Source: Brachynemurus nebulosus
Taxonomy: Eukaryota; Arthropoda; Insecta; Neuroptera; Myrmeleontidae
Assembly (NCBI GenBank): GCA_035578155.1
Contig: JAPWDM010000001.1
Span: 168,861,498-168,925,497, forward strand
DNA length: 64,000 nt
Reading direction: 5' to 3'
Positions 24,031 through 35,332 of this stretch are shown here, piece by piece (position 1 is the stretch's first letter; the number at the start of each line of letters is the position of its first letter). Position numbers and translations under genes: made by a program. The notes beneath the pieces were generated by a model, which was not told where the DNA came from, ran no database searches, and worked only from the letters and a program-made list of their open reading frames with translations.

Positions 24031-24540
24031 CAGCTGACGCTTTCTTTAGGCGGTCTTTTTTTGTGCAAATGTTTATTCGTTTTCTTAAAAAATGGCCATT
24101 AAAATGCATAATGTGAATCAAAACAACAGAAAGTAAGAAACATAAACATTAATTATAATAATTTACTTTGACAAAATAACATATTGATGGTTTTTAAGCA
24201 TTTGATCAATACATTGCATAAGAATATAAGTTATTGTATCATTAAGTTTTTTTTACAGATATATTTAGCATAATTTTCATAATATTATAAAAATGGTTTA
24301 GAAAAGCAATTCTTCTAAGGAAATCGTGAGATTTTAAGTATTTTGAGAATTATGTATTTCCTATAAAATTTTCTTAATGCGGTCCCGAACTACTGCTTAA
24401 AAAGTTTTCTTTTTACAATCTGGAACAAACTATACTTTTTATAGCTATTTATAAAGTTTTTGAATATGTTTTTTTTAAATACGATTTTTTTATGCGGTCC
24501 CTATCCACCACATAAAAAAGGTTCAACTATATTTTCTATA
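24031..24540 (+). mobile_element. pogo/Tc1-mariner-like MITE, copy 1
   Basis: Aligns along its length with 52694-53233. It starts after TA (24029-24030) with CAGCTGA and contains the repeated ATGCGGTCC motif, ending AAAAAGGTTCAACTA, the inverted counterpart of the start. CAG ends with TA duplication are typical of pogo/Tigger-type elements. The right terminus is mutated. Non-coding. Confidence 0.78.
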
Positions 24541-24542
24541 TA

Positions 24543-24821
24543 CAGGGTGTAAATTTATTAGTTTTTGTGACCCTCTTCTGTAGGTGAATTTTGATAAAAA
24601 AATTTTACCGGATGATCTCGAATGGAATTCTAATGTGACAATCATGGTAGGCATTTGCTCCAATATAACAAACAGTTAAAGTTCGTATGTTATATTTCTG
24701 AGACAGCACTATACTACTTAGGGTTTCAAAATTGGTAACAATTGCAAATGAATTATTAAGTCTTCAAAGCTGTTTATCGACGGTTAATCATCAGAAAAAC
24801 TAATAAAAGTACAACACTCTG
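24543..24821. mobile_element. TA-flanked MITE with CAGGGTGT end
   Basis: TA at 24541-24542 and 24822-24823 flank ends CAGGGTGTAAATTTATTAG and, inverted, CAGAGTGTTGTACTTTTATT. Both continue into TTAGTTTTT.TGA. It is 279 bp and non-coding. The TA duplication suggests Tc1/mariner; further assignment is not possible. Confidence 0.78.
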
Positions 24822-24869
24822 TATATCGAAAATAGTTTGTTTATTTTAAAAGTTGATTGTAATGTTTTG

Positions 24870-25370
24870 TAAATTTATTTTTAACTTCGCATTGGAAGTT
24901 ATTGTAATTGGTCCGATTTTACGAATTGCTAATTTAGACATATCTCCAGGTTTTAAGATCACTAGAAGCTGAATTCATCGTTTTTATCGTGATGTCTGTG
25001 TGTGCGTTCGTTAGTTCGTTCGTTCGTTCGTTCGTTCGTGAATTTTCTTTCGTCTCGCATATCTCGCGAACAAATGATGTTATCGACTCCGGATTGATTT
25101 CATTAAATGCGTAATTAAAAAATGAAGACCGGATAAAGTTTTCAGCAAATTCGGATTAGTGTTTTGTTTTTTACAATAAAAACACGAAATTAAAAACTTT
25201 TTGTGAAAAAGTTTTCCTCTTTCATATCTTAAAAATAAATGATGATATCAGTTGTTCGAGGAGGGATGGAATTCCCCACGAGGTACACGAGGCTAAGCCC
25301 ACTAGTGGGGTGCAAGGGGTAAAGCCCCTGTCGGGGGTTCGGAGGGAGGAGCTCCTGAAATGAAAAAAAA
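24870..25370. repeat. Probable transposon fragment with (TTCG)n and a GC-rich end
   Basis: A (TTCG)n run at about 25011-25038 follows a TGTGTGTGCG stretch. At 25255-25360 the composition switches abruptly to GC-rich sequence with palindromic CCCACTAGTGGG and AGGGGTAAAGCCCCT blocks. The style resembles dispersed insect repeats, but no second copy is in this window and no family can be named. Confidence 0.45.
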
Positions 25371-25380
25371 AATTATTTAT

Positions 25381-25910
25381 CTACAGTAGTCTCTAGTCTT
25401 TAAGGGCATTCAATGGGAAGTTGACAGTGTGGGTAGACCTGTCTCCCCGATTTTTATATTCTTGTGACGAACACATACGCAATTGTTTTTCTTATTCTGG
25501 ATCACTGGTGTACATATATGTTTTATGCTAACTTACATGACCTTGATCATATTGTAGTACGCATAGTAATAGTAGATAATTTATCAATTTTACTTAACCC
25601 ATAGTTTTTATGCTTGAATTTTGGGGAAATGTATGTATGTAAAGCGGAAGGAGTCGTAAATTGTCGTTATTTTTCTTTTACATGGCTACACAATTTCCTG
25701 TACTTATATTTTATGAATTTTTGGCACTGCGATGTAGAATATATGAGTGTTAGGGTTATAACGAATATTTATTTTCGTATTCGTAGTAGGTATGGGTAAT
25801 ATTTGCAACTTTTCAACATTTGCATTCGTTTCTACAATTTTTATTTTTCAAATTTTTTTAGCAAATATTATTTTACATATCTGCGTGGTGTAGCTTTTTG
25901 TCTTTACAAA
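25381..25910. other. AT-rich non-coding DNA, nothing recognised
   Basis: One short open frame (25614-25799) has no features of a gene. Confidence 0.5.
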
Positions 25911-25912
25911 TA

Positions 25913-26142
25913 GGGTCAAAGCCTCCTTTGTGGAACGGTATCTAATACTGGAACAGTTTTGACATTTACATATTTATTTCTTTCATTAAGTAAGGAAACT
26001 TTAGATGCGAGGTGAATTTAAATTGAAAAACAATCATTCTATTAATAATAATTTTTGTTATCAGATGTTTCTTTCAGAAATAACTTCATTAATATGTAAA
26101 TGCTCATAATTGGATACTGTTCCACAAAGGGGGCTTTTACCC
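25913..26142. mobile_element. Repeat family F, short 230-bp derivative
   Basis: TA-flanked ends GGGTCAAAGCCTCC and, inverted, GGGTAAAAGCCCCC. The body shares ACTGGAACAGTTTTGACATTTA and the AATTTAAATTGAAAAA / TTTCTTTCAGAAATAACTTC blocks with 35333-36415 and 38640-39296, but the interior is inverted relative to the longer copy's outer end. It is therefore an internally rearranged derivative. Non-coding. Confidence 0.78.
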
Positions 26143-26336
26143 TACTACATAAAATGGTGAAAGTGCAGTATAGTACAATTTATCAATGCAAAGACATTTT
26201 GTGTTTTGTTTAAATAGTTAAATCAGAGAAGATTCTATTCATATTATGCTTCTGTACAGGTTGACTTAAGTTATTTAAGTATCAGTCTGCTATACCTATA
26301 AACTTTATTTTTGCCTTATCACACCAATCTCATGTG

Positions 26337-26530
26337 CAAGACTGTGGAAAAAAATGACGGACGCCGGGAATAAACCGCATTTTTTAAAAATTTTCTCTTC
26401 TAAAAATAAGTGGTGAGCAAAAGAAAAACTCAACTTTCTCCCAGCTCCTCTATTGGCAACTACGGGCCCCCGCCTCATGCCTAGGCCCCGGGGCTGCAAC
26501 CCCGACTACCCCACCTTCTCGTCGAGCCTG
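26337..26530 (-). mobile_element. GC-rich hAT-type MITE (family L), copy 1
   Basis: Flanked by CTCATGTG (26329-26336) and CTCATGTA (26531-26538), an 8-bp duplication with one change. In minus orientation it runs CAGGCTCGACGAGA ... GGGGTTGCAGCCCCGGGG ... GTGGTGAGCAAA-complement ... to CTTG. Copies with their own duplications lie at 50317-50500 and 55789-55972. Non-coding. Confidence 0.85.
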
Positions 26531-26724
26531 CTCATGTATCTGTGAAATGATGGTTTTAAGAATTATTTTGGTTTTAAGACATTATTATCTCACACGTTAT
26601 ATATATATATATCTGAGAGTTTTGAGCAGCATTGAATCAATAACGAAAAAATATACTATTTAAAAATATAAGAGTAGGGAATGTGATACAGTCAAAATAA
26701 AAATTAAAAAATACAACAGATTAA

Positions 26725-27463
26725 GGGGAGATTCGCCAAAAAAAAGAACATCAAAAGTCGACCTTTTTCTTTTTTATTATCTTATTATCTTATTATTTCT
26801 TATTTTTATAAATATTTTATTAAAAAACTAAATATATGAGATTGTTTCTACATGTCTTGAGATTACAATTTTTTTTTTAAATTTAAAAAGGAGCTAAATA
26901 TAAATGGCTTTGAAGTCGACACTGCGATCTGTGCGATTTTTCCACCTAGATGGTTCCTCGCGTTCTGAAATCCCCAGTGAACCAAAATCAACAAAATTAA
27001 GAATTTTCTGAAAATATACATATACAGTTATAGCACTAACTAGGATCTAAGAAGAAAAATAAAAAACCAGCGAGAAATGGCATTTTGAAAATAAATTTTT
27101 AAAAATCGCCACTTTTTCTCGACTATAAATAGTCGCCATTTTGAAAACATATTACGGAACCAGAAGATTTTAATTCCTGCGAAAATTACGGGATCGAGGA
27201 ATAATATGCACTTTAATTTATGTCGATATCTCAAATATTTTTTGAGATACATAAGGAATCATGTCAAAAAAGGTACTTTCGAGAAAATAGCATTTAAAGA
27301 TTTTTTTTAAACTGAATTTTAATAAAATGCGTGCACTAAAATGCCCATAAATGTTTGATTTTTCATTTTTTTTAAATAATATTTTAGGAGAATATTTCTA
27401 ACACCTTAAGGAACATAATTATGAAGAAAAAAAATCGATTTCTTTTTTTTAGCGAATATTCCC
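26725..27463. mobile_element. TTAA-flanked TIR element, 739 bp
   Basis: TTAA at 26721-26724 and 27464-27467 flank ends GGGGAGATTCGCCAAAAAA and, inverted, GGGAATATTCGCTAAAAAA. The TTAA could be a piggyBac-type duplication, or a TA duplication next to conserved bases; I cannot decide. The interior is AT-rich, and its one short minus-strand frame (27040-27252) is not gene-like. Confidence 0.72.
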
Positions 27464-27467
27464 TTAA

Positions 27468-28539
27468 AATTATTAGATTATTATTAAAAAAAATAATTAA
27501 TTTTATTGTCGATATATATACTAGGGATTGAGTAGAATCCTTTAAACGTTGTTACGGGTAATTGTTGTATCCTTGTATCTCAAGATACATGAGATTGGTG
27601 TGACGTTGTAGTTCTACAATATACATACTTACTGCTGATATATATCGTAGATAAATAAAGTAAAATATTTAATCTGTGAAGACAGCGTAAATAATAAGTA
27701 ATTTATGTTGATATATGAAATTATTTTGACAACACAACACACCGTAATGTATTGCTGTAGTATCTTTGTACGATGTATATAATCATATTACACCTATATT
27801 ATTATATAATTTGTAATTTACTGTCATGTTATATTTTAAAGATTAATTAGTAATTTATAATTTTATAATTTTACATTGAATTAGAAGTGAATATTATACC
27901 AACTTTTTTTGGAAGATTTGATTCAAATCAGAGATATACATGAATTGATAAGTATCCTTTTATTTTATCAGTTTAATCGGTTGATGATTATTGACGCTGT
28001 AAGACGTCAAATGAAACCATGAAAAGTGTATTAGTTGTCAAAACAGGGTTAATTATAATTTTTCATGACCGTCATCGCACTAACATAAAAGTGAAATAAG
28101 AAAAATATATGTTTCTTTATCTTTTACAACTTTAACAGTTTGCTTCAGTACTTTCTGTTTAGCAGCTATATTTTTTGAACAGTACAAAATCTATGTTTTG
28201 GAAATATATCCTCACGAATTTATTTTGTCTATTAGCAAATTTTTGAATCGTAAATTCAGCTATTACAGCCGCTGTCATGACGTGACTGTAGAAACACTAT
28301 AGAAACCGAAAATGACCTTCACTAAAATTTATATATGTCTGTATATGCATTTCCGCACAATAAGTCAAAAAACGAAACAATTTATTTTTACAAAATTTGG
28401 TAAAAATGTTGGATCTCTAAAAATCTTAAATAAGTTCTTCAGCCAAATACATCCGATATTCGGAATATCGTTTTTTGGGCAATATTCGTGAAAAGAATTA
28501 ATTTTCATTTTAAATTAAAACTCACAGAATTTCTCTAAA
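27468..28539. other. AT-rich non-coding DNA, nothing recognised
   Basis: No supportable feature. Confidence 0.55.
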
Positions 28540-29257
28540 CACAGTCAAAAAATTTGTGTTAAAATTAACATATTTCACATGTCCAGAATGGTCCACTCAA
28601 TTTTTTGTGTTATTTTAACACAAAGCGTATGTGTCAAATCTTTACACAAGATTTGTGTCAATGATTTAACACACAAGAGGACATACATTTTGTGTTAATT
28701 TTTCAGATTTATCAGAGTTGTTAAACTTTTTTATTCAATATTTTACTTCCACTGCACCTTAAGATGCTTAATATATTTGAAAATCGTCAAAAATTATAAC
28801 GATTCTGTTCATATATTATTAATATTATAAATGAGACTCAAAGAACGCAAAGTAAGTCAGTCCTTTATTTCCTTACATTTTAAGGTTATTTTGTAAGTAA
28901 ATTGTTTCATTTTTAAACGTTTAATAAAACTATATTCGTCAATAATTGAAAAGACTTATAACTTTTCGGTTTTGTTTAATAATAAGAACTACTCTCATAT
29001 TTTTTATTATATATATTTTGGTAGATATATATTCTAATGTAACTTACGTACTTATAACATTCTTTTGCTTTACATAAAGATTGTGTTACTTCTTTGTTGT
29101 TCAAAACAGGTTAACATTTTTATTCTGTTAAATCGAAATTTGTGTTATTATTTTAATTTAACACAAACACTAAATGTTACATTAACGCAGGGTTGTGTTA
29201 CACAAAAATTTTAACCACAAGTTTTTTTTTACGCAGAACACAATTTTTTTTACTGTG
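28540..29257. mobile_element. TIR element with repeated TTGTGTTA motifs
   Basis: The ends CACAGTCAAAAAATTTGTGT and, inverted, CACAGTAAAAAAAATTGTGT delimit about 718 bp. Subterminal regions (28550-28700 and 29080-29230) are crowded with TGTGTTA and TAACACA in both orientations. No coding capacity and no clear target duplication; superfamily unknown. Confidence 0.75.
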
Positions 29258-29259
29258 AA

Positions 29260-30385
29260 TGGCTTAAAATCAAATATACAGTAACTATGACAGGAAACAA
29301 ACAAGCATAAAAAAATTAAAAGAGTGTGACAAATGGTAGAAAATTGCACATGTAACAAAAAATATTCCAACTAGACTAAAGAAATAAACAATTGGTATTC
29401 AAGGTATAATTTCAATCTAAATTGCCGTAAAAAAATTGTAATAATAATAATTAAATAAGTAAATAAAAATGTGATGCGTACACTGCGCAAACATGAAACT
29501 TCTTCAACATATTTTATCTTGCAAAATGTCAAGAACGATTATAATGTGCATAGTGCGATTCACCTAACGACATTTGGGGCATGTACACAAGGATTATAAT
29601 GCGTTTAAGCAAAATTTGTTAACTGGCGGTCTGTCGGCTTAGCCAATAGCTCAAACTGGTTAAAAATCCCATTCTACTACTTTTTTTTTTTTATTAAATA
29701 TTATTTGAAATTTATAACAAAGCGTGAATACCAGTGGTATATTTAAGGTTTTTACAATATCTTTGATATTTTAGTAAAAAACACGGGTGGACAAAATTGT
29801 TTATTCGTTTTTTTGTCACTTTATTTCATTAAAACAATTAAATACAACTAAAATAATTTCGCATTCATTTTATTCAAATTTAAATCGAAAATTTAGATAA
29901 TGTTGGCTGATTGTACAGTACTTTTGTATTTCACGTCATTTTCTATACAGTAGATACGTATTTCAAAAAGACCATGATCTCGTTAGTTCATAACTGTGAT
30001 GTATACTGGTAAAATATGTGATTATTTTGCCTTTAGTAGATATAAAATGTATGTATATGTATCATGTATGTATATGAAAATGTCCCAAGGGTTTCAGGCT
30101 TTGTTATTTAAATGAGAATAAAAAGAAAATAAAAACAAAAGATTCATTCAAAATATTTATTTTAATAAAAATGGCCTTCCATTATTTCCATTCTTTTACG
30201 ACTGGAAAAGGGCTGTACATCTCTCTTTATTCAGCATAAAATATTACTTTTATTTCATTTTTTGTGTTCTCCGTTTTACGCTTTCGTCTCTCGATTCAAA
30301 CTTACAGAGTTTATATATTCTTGAATATATTGTGACATTAACACAAAGAAAATATTCTGCTGACTTACTATATAATAACATTTGA
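29260..30385. other. AT-rich non-coding DNA, nothing recognised
   Basis: No supportable feature. Confidence 0.55.
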
Positions 30386-30391
30386 AGGATA

Positions 30392-30791
30392 CAGGGAAAA
30401 AACGATCAGAGTCAAACAAAAAGTAAAAAATGCCAAAATTCATGCTGTTATGTTGGCAGTATGCAGAATATTGACCCCGTGCTAATATTACACGTTAAAA
30501 TCAAACATAGTCCGTGATATACAGGGAAAGAACAATTTTTTTTGCTGAAAAATGCGCATATACATGATTCAGTGTCAAATTTCGCGAAAATGGTTAGCCG
30601 TCTATTTTCTGTTGGCATGGCGTCTTCTAGCTTGCTATATTAGTGATAACCACCGAAAGTTTGAACCAGATCCTATGCGCGGTTTTCAGGCAAAAAAACT
30701 TTTATGTTGAAAAATGAGCGATTCAACTTTAAAGTTTAAAAATGCTCCCCTGAAAAATTTACTTTTTGTGACTATGATCGTTTTTCCCCTA
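30392..30791. mobile_element. TA-flanked MITE, 400 bp
   Basis: TA at 30390-30391 and 30792-30793 flank inverted ends CAGGGAAAAAACGATCAGAG and TAGGGGAAAAACGATCATAG. Similarity continues into CAAAAAGTAAA. A second ATACAGGGAAAGAAC block lies inside near 30520. Tc1/mariner-type by target site; non-coding. Confidence 0.83.
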
Positions 30792-30793
30792 TA

Positions 30794-32019
30794 CCCTTCA
30801 TTTGGAAGATTATTTCTGTGTATAATATTAAAGTTTATTTAAAAAGATAAAATTTTTATATATGCCTAATTTTTAGATCTTGAAGATTGTCTGTGTAATT
30901 ACAAAATTTGTCAAATGATCTTTTGTTCTTCTTAAACTACATATTTATATTCTGACTCAAAAGACAGGTAATTAGTAATTATAATAATTACATTTTCAAT
31001 GTCGGTAATAACATTGTCTATGTTACACTGTTATGTCGTAATTTTTTTACACATTCAAAATCCAATGCAATCAATATAATATATATATAAAAAAAAAAAT
31101 AATAAAAAAAAAAAAACAAGAATTATAAATAATAAACAAATACTTTACTTTGCAAAATACCACTTTTATTTTTGAAACTGTGACAATATTGTTTCGAACC
31201 GTTAGTTCATTTTCAAACAGTTAGTTAGTAAAGATTCCATTGTTCAAATAACCAACTGTAATAAGCTATAATTATCTTCCACTAATGCGTGTTTACATTG
31301 AGATATGTACATACAATACATATAAATAGGGACTTCCCCTGATTTGCAAAATAAACATATAAATACATATAAACTAGTACCTAGTGTACGTAGACATTTG
31401 TGTGTTTTTGTTTTTGATAAAATTAATCTTTTTGTTATAAAATTTATATTTATTGACATTACTGCTTTTTTTTTTAAATGAATACTTTTATGGGAATAGG
31501 AATCAATTACAGTTTGTAGTATCTACCATAATCGACATTTTATTCGATTACTAACGATTTGGACGGGTGTACGTAGACTTTCGTGAGTAACTGTATATTA
31601 TTATAAATTTCAACCTTCAACCCAACCGTTGAAGGTTCATAACTAAATTTATATACACTTTCGTTCTGTGCCCTTATTTTCCACAGATTTCCATACATTG
31701 AAATTTCATTATTGGCTTCCATTTTTATCGACTTATTAAACTAGAAACACAAAATTTCTACCTAATTCCTAGTTAATGTAATATGTTTTTCAGTATTTAA
31801 AAAAAAAATTGAAATATTATCAATTTTTTACCGTATAATATTTTGACGTAACGAAAATTTATAACTCGTTGCGCTACTGCTCGTATTTAAAATGATTGAT
31901 GACTATTTTATAAACTACGTACGTACCATTAATATATGTATCGTTAAATTGTACGATACTGACGTTATACTCACCATACTATTTTACTGAAATGTTGCCT
32001 CCCAAACTCAGTCGATGAA
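30794..32019. other. AT-rich non-coding DNA, nothing recognised
   Basis: Short frames on the minus strand (31244-31459, 31540-31722) lack any recognisable domain, and I do not call them genes. Confidence 0.5.
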
Positions 32020-32020
32020 G

Positions 32021-32099
<79 letters not shown>

Positions 32100-32118
32100 T
32101 AGATAGATAGATATAGAT
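32020..32118. repeat. (AT)n then (GATA)n microsatellite
   Basis: About 78 bp of AT repeat grade into GATA/ATAG units at 32094-32118, directly abutting the left end of the MITE at 32120. Confidence 0.96.
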
Positions 32119-32119
32119 A

Positions 32120-32663
32120 TAGGGTGTTAGTGAATAACTGATTGTGAGAAAGATTTTAACAGGTGGTTGCTGAGGTTCTTTTATGTAAACCCTTAGTTTC
32201 CAAGATAGAGAGAAGATAAGCTATTAGATAGTCCATACCGGTTTTGTGGTAGGAACAGTAATTGGAAATTATTTTTTATTTTGAAAATGGCTACATAAGG
32301 GACAAAATACTAAGAGGTCATTTTTGTCAACAACTTATGGGACATTTGAAAAAACATTTTCAAATTGGGAAAACTCATTGGCGTGTCTTGTTTTCTTCAA
32401 AAATATGTCATCATATGACTATACGGACACCACTGGCCTGAGTGAAGATATTCTGTCTACTTCAAAATATGGGTATTTATCCTGTCATAGCGTGTCCAAA
32501 ATTTTGTCAATATCTTAAAACGGTTTTAAAATATTTAGGAAAATATTAAAAAAGACGAGAAACTGAACACCTTGTATCTTGGAAACTAAGCATTTTAGGA
32601 CCTTTTTTACATAAAAGAACCTCAGCAATCACCTGTTAAAATCTTTCGCACTTATTCACTAAC

Positions 32664-32669
<6 letters not shown>
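32120..32669. mobile_element. MITE with about 105-bp inverted arms between two microsatellites
   Basis: The ends are TAGGGTGTTAGTGAATAA in both orientations. The arms extend through AAAGATTTTAACAGGTG and GAGGTTCTTTTATGTAAA to about 32205 and 32565. The flanking TA is embedded in (AT)n on both sides. The open frame at 32324-32518 occupies the loop and shows no transposase motif. Confidence 0.85.

Positions 32670-32729
<60 letters not shown>
32669..32729. repeat. (TA)n microsatellite between two MITEs
   Basis: About 61 bp of TA repeat fill the space between the MITE ending at 32669 and the J element starting near 32730. Confidence 0.95.
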
Positions 32730-32730
<1 letters not shown>

Positions 32731-33191
32731 TGTGTAAGTTTTTCGAGAGTTGCCATTTTTATTACAGCCAAACCGTTGATTTAATCGGAAAAATTGTTCA
32801 AATAAGAGTTGTAGATATCGACGGGGGCAACCGACTGCTATAGTCAGGAGCTTAATAGCTCTTATGGTTTTCGAGCTATGATACAAACTTATAGATTTTT
32901 AAATGGGACTATGTATTAATTTTTCGATAAAATTGATCTAATGCATTAATTAACAACATAAATGAGCAAAAAAAATTTTTTTACCCAAGTTTAATTTTTT
33001 AAGTTTTTTTTTTTTTAATTTATCAGTTAGGCGGTAAAAATATGTATCTGTACTTGAGGCTACTTCGACCGATAGTATTTTTCTTGTTTACGTTTCCATT
33101 ACATCCAAGAAAAGAACCTTTTCCAGTACCATTTCTATCATAAAAATTTGGTTGTAATAGAAATGGCAACTCTCAAAAAAATCACATGGTA
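32730..33191. mobile_element. TIR element J
   Basis: The ends share GAGAGTTGCCATTT.TATTAC (left near 32745, right inverted near 33150-33177) and are flanked by TATATA on both sides. The interior 32805-32940 recurs at 10791-10925. Non-coding; TA-type target suspected. Confidence 0.72.
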
Positions 33192-33452
33192 TATATATTT
33201 AAATATGTAGACACACAATAATCGAGTAAAACCAAGTTATAAAAATTTGCTGTTTTCAAATATCACAATAAGAAAAAAAAAATGCTTTCAAAGTCATCAT
33301 TTTTTTTAGCAATATAAGTGATATTTATTACATGGTTAGTATTCTTTTTAACTTTATTTTTTTTTTCAATTTTAATAAATTAATACAAGCTGAATACAGC
33401 AACAGAAGAATTTTTCTTGTCTACAGTTATTCGCTTATTGATCTCATTTCAA

Positions 33453-34035
33453 ACTAGCTGTACCCGCGGCGTCTTTCGCACGACGCATTATTATAAACTC
33501 AATGAGAAGTAGGTATATACATAAATGTACCTAATAATTATTATACAGAATTTGCATAGAACAATAATTTTTGCGTAATGCATACTGGTTCACTGGGCAT
33601 GTTCAAAATGGTTTTTATATTTTCCCGTGGGAATGAAAGACATTTTTCCGGAGTAAAAAGTATCTTGGATGTTGACCCAGGTAATAAGTTATCACCACAC
33701 CAAATTTCATCAAAATCCGTTCAATAGTTTTTTCGTAATGTGTGCACATGCTCAAAATGGTTTTTCCATTTTCCCATGAGAATGAGACATTTCCCCGAAG
33801 TAAAAAGTATCTTAGTTGTTGACCCATGTAATTAATTATTACCACACCAAATTTCATTAAAATTCGTTCTATAGTTTTTGCATGATGCGTAAACAGACAG
33901 ACAGACAGACAAAAATTTTAAAAATCGCTGTTTTGATATCTACATTGATAACTATTTACAATACCAGTACAATTTTCAAAAAATATTCCATGTACAGGAA
34001 TGGTCTCGTTACAGTTTTATTGCATGTATAGATTT
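33453..34035 (+). repeat. Repeat family B, full-looking copy with two tandem units
   Basis: Starts ACTAGCTGTACCCGCGGCGT, a style of 5' end common in insect dispersed repeats. It then carries units beginning near 33619 and 33768 (149 bp apart), an (ACAG)n stretch at 33893-33911 and the same tail as 6217-6836. Only two ATTTTCC-started units are present, against three at 6217. Non-coding. Confidence 0.83.
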
Positions 34036-34040
34036 ATTTG

Positions 34041-34749
34041 AAACCCCTTTGCTAGGTTTTATTATTAATAAGTTTTGATAAAAAGATTCTCACTCCCAAG
34101 TCCCAACTAAAGCTAGGATTAACAGCAATTTTTCGTAGGCAACGATCACAAAGAGCTGTTACAGTATTGGACGCACTAGAGGACTTAACAGATATTATTA
34201 TTTTTTTTTTTTTTTAATATTTAATCGCCCAAAAAGTAAAAATCTATTGTGTAGCTTAATTCATTTCCAAAGTATTTCTGCCACATTTGAAATGTTACTC
34301 TTTCAATAAAAGTTACAATAGAAGTGTAGAAGTCCTACTTCCTTCGCCACACAGTTCGGTTTAGAAACCAGATTTGAAATCATTACATCTGGACAAATCC
34401 ACTCTTAATAATGTCACTTCCAAACAATAAAACATTTTGATTATGCTTCAGATTTATTAGGCAACAAAAATTAAGCAGTTTCTTTTCTTTTTAATCGGCG
34501 GCATTATTCGGAAGGACTGAGGTAAAGAGTGATGGTGAAAACCGAGACGGGCTGAATAGAAATATAGCTTTTCCAAGGATTTTGTCAATAAAATTCCATT
34601 TTCAGTTTTGCTAAATTTTACTAAAATTTTAATTTTTGCAATTTGTTTTCAATACAATAACGTTCTTAAGGAACTTTATCTGTGCAATTTGGAATTACTG
34701 TTAATTTTTGAACTATAAACGTTCAGTTTTTCTTAATACATTTTGAGCC

Positions 34750-34754
<5 letters not shown>
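34041..34754. other. AT-rich non-coding DNA, nothing recognised
   Basis: No supportable feature. Confidence 0.5.

Positions 34755-34784
<30 letters not shown>
34755..34784. repeat. Poly-A homopolymer
   Basis: About 28 consecutive A. It could be the tail of an old retroposed insertion, but no cognate body is recognisable upstream. Confidence 0.9.
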
Positions 34785-34786
<2 letters not shown>

Positions 34787-34849
34787 AAAACAGCGCAAAA
34801 ATTTCGAAAAACATTATCTTACGGACGCAACATTTTTTTTGTAACTATA

Positions 34850-35015
34850 AGATTGTAGCCCCGGGACCTGGGTTTGGAAAGAGGATCCGGAGTCATTGGT
34901 GAGGCCCCCCAAGTGAGTTTATTCCTTTTTTTTTGCTCGTCAATGTATTTTTGGGAAAGAATTTAAAAATATGTTTCGCCCTGGGGTCTTTCGTTTCTCT
35001 CCATGGGTCTGGCAA
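34850..35015 (+). mobile_element. GC-rich hAT-type MITE fragment
   Basis: TTGTAGCCCCGGGACC, the TTTTGCTCGTCAATG block and the end TTTCTCTCCATGGGTCTGG resemble 55789-55972 and 40425-40690. The left terminus is missing and no target duplication was found. Confidence 0.6.
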
Positions 35016-35332
35016 CGTGAGATTTCGCCACTTTTCACCATGAAAATATATAATATGAACGAGCCATCTTTCGGTTTTTACACCACCTTCAAGTAAAACA
35101 CAATTGTTAAAATTTTATGGTGAAAAATGACGATGCATACGATCACATATTGTAAATAAATATGTCAAAATTAACAAAACTCAAAAACCGGACATTTCGA
35201 ATTTTCAGTGTATTTTATAAATTTTTTTATCAAGTAACAATTATACAATGGTATTGTCATCTTTTCTCTCTTTTTATTTATTAAATTTGTTTGTAAGTGT
35301 AAAAAAAATAAAAAATATTTATACTTTGTATA

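Noticed and set aside
34755..34784. Poly-A as the tail of a processed pseudogene
   Set aside because: No gene-like or LINE-like sequence upstream and no flanking duplication seen.
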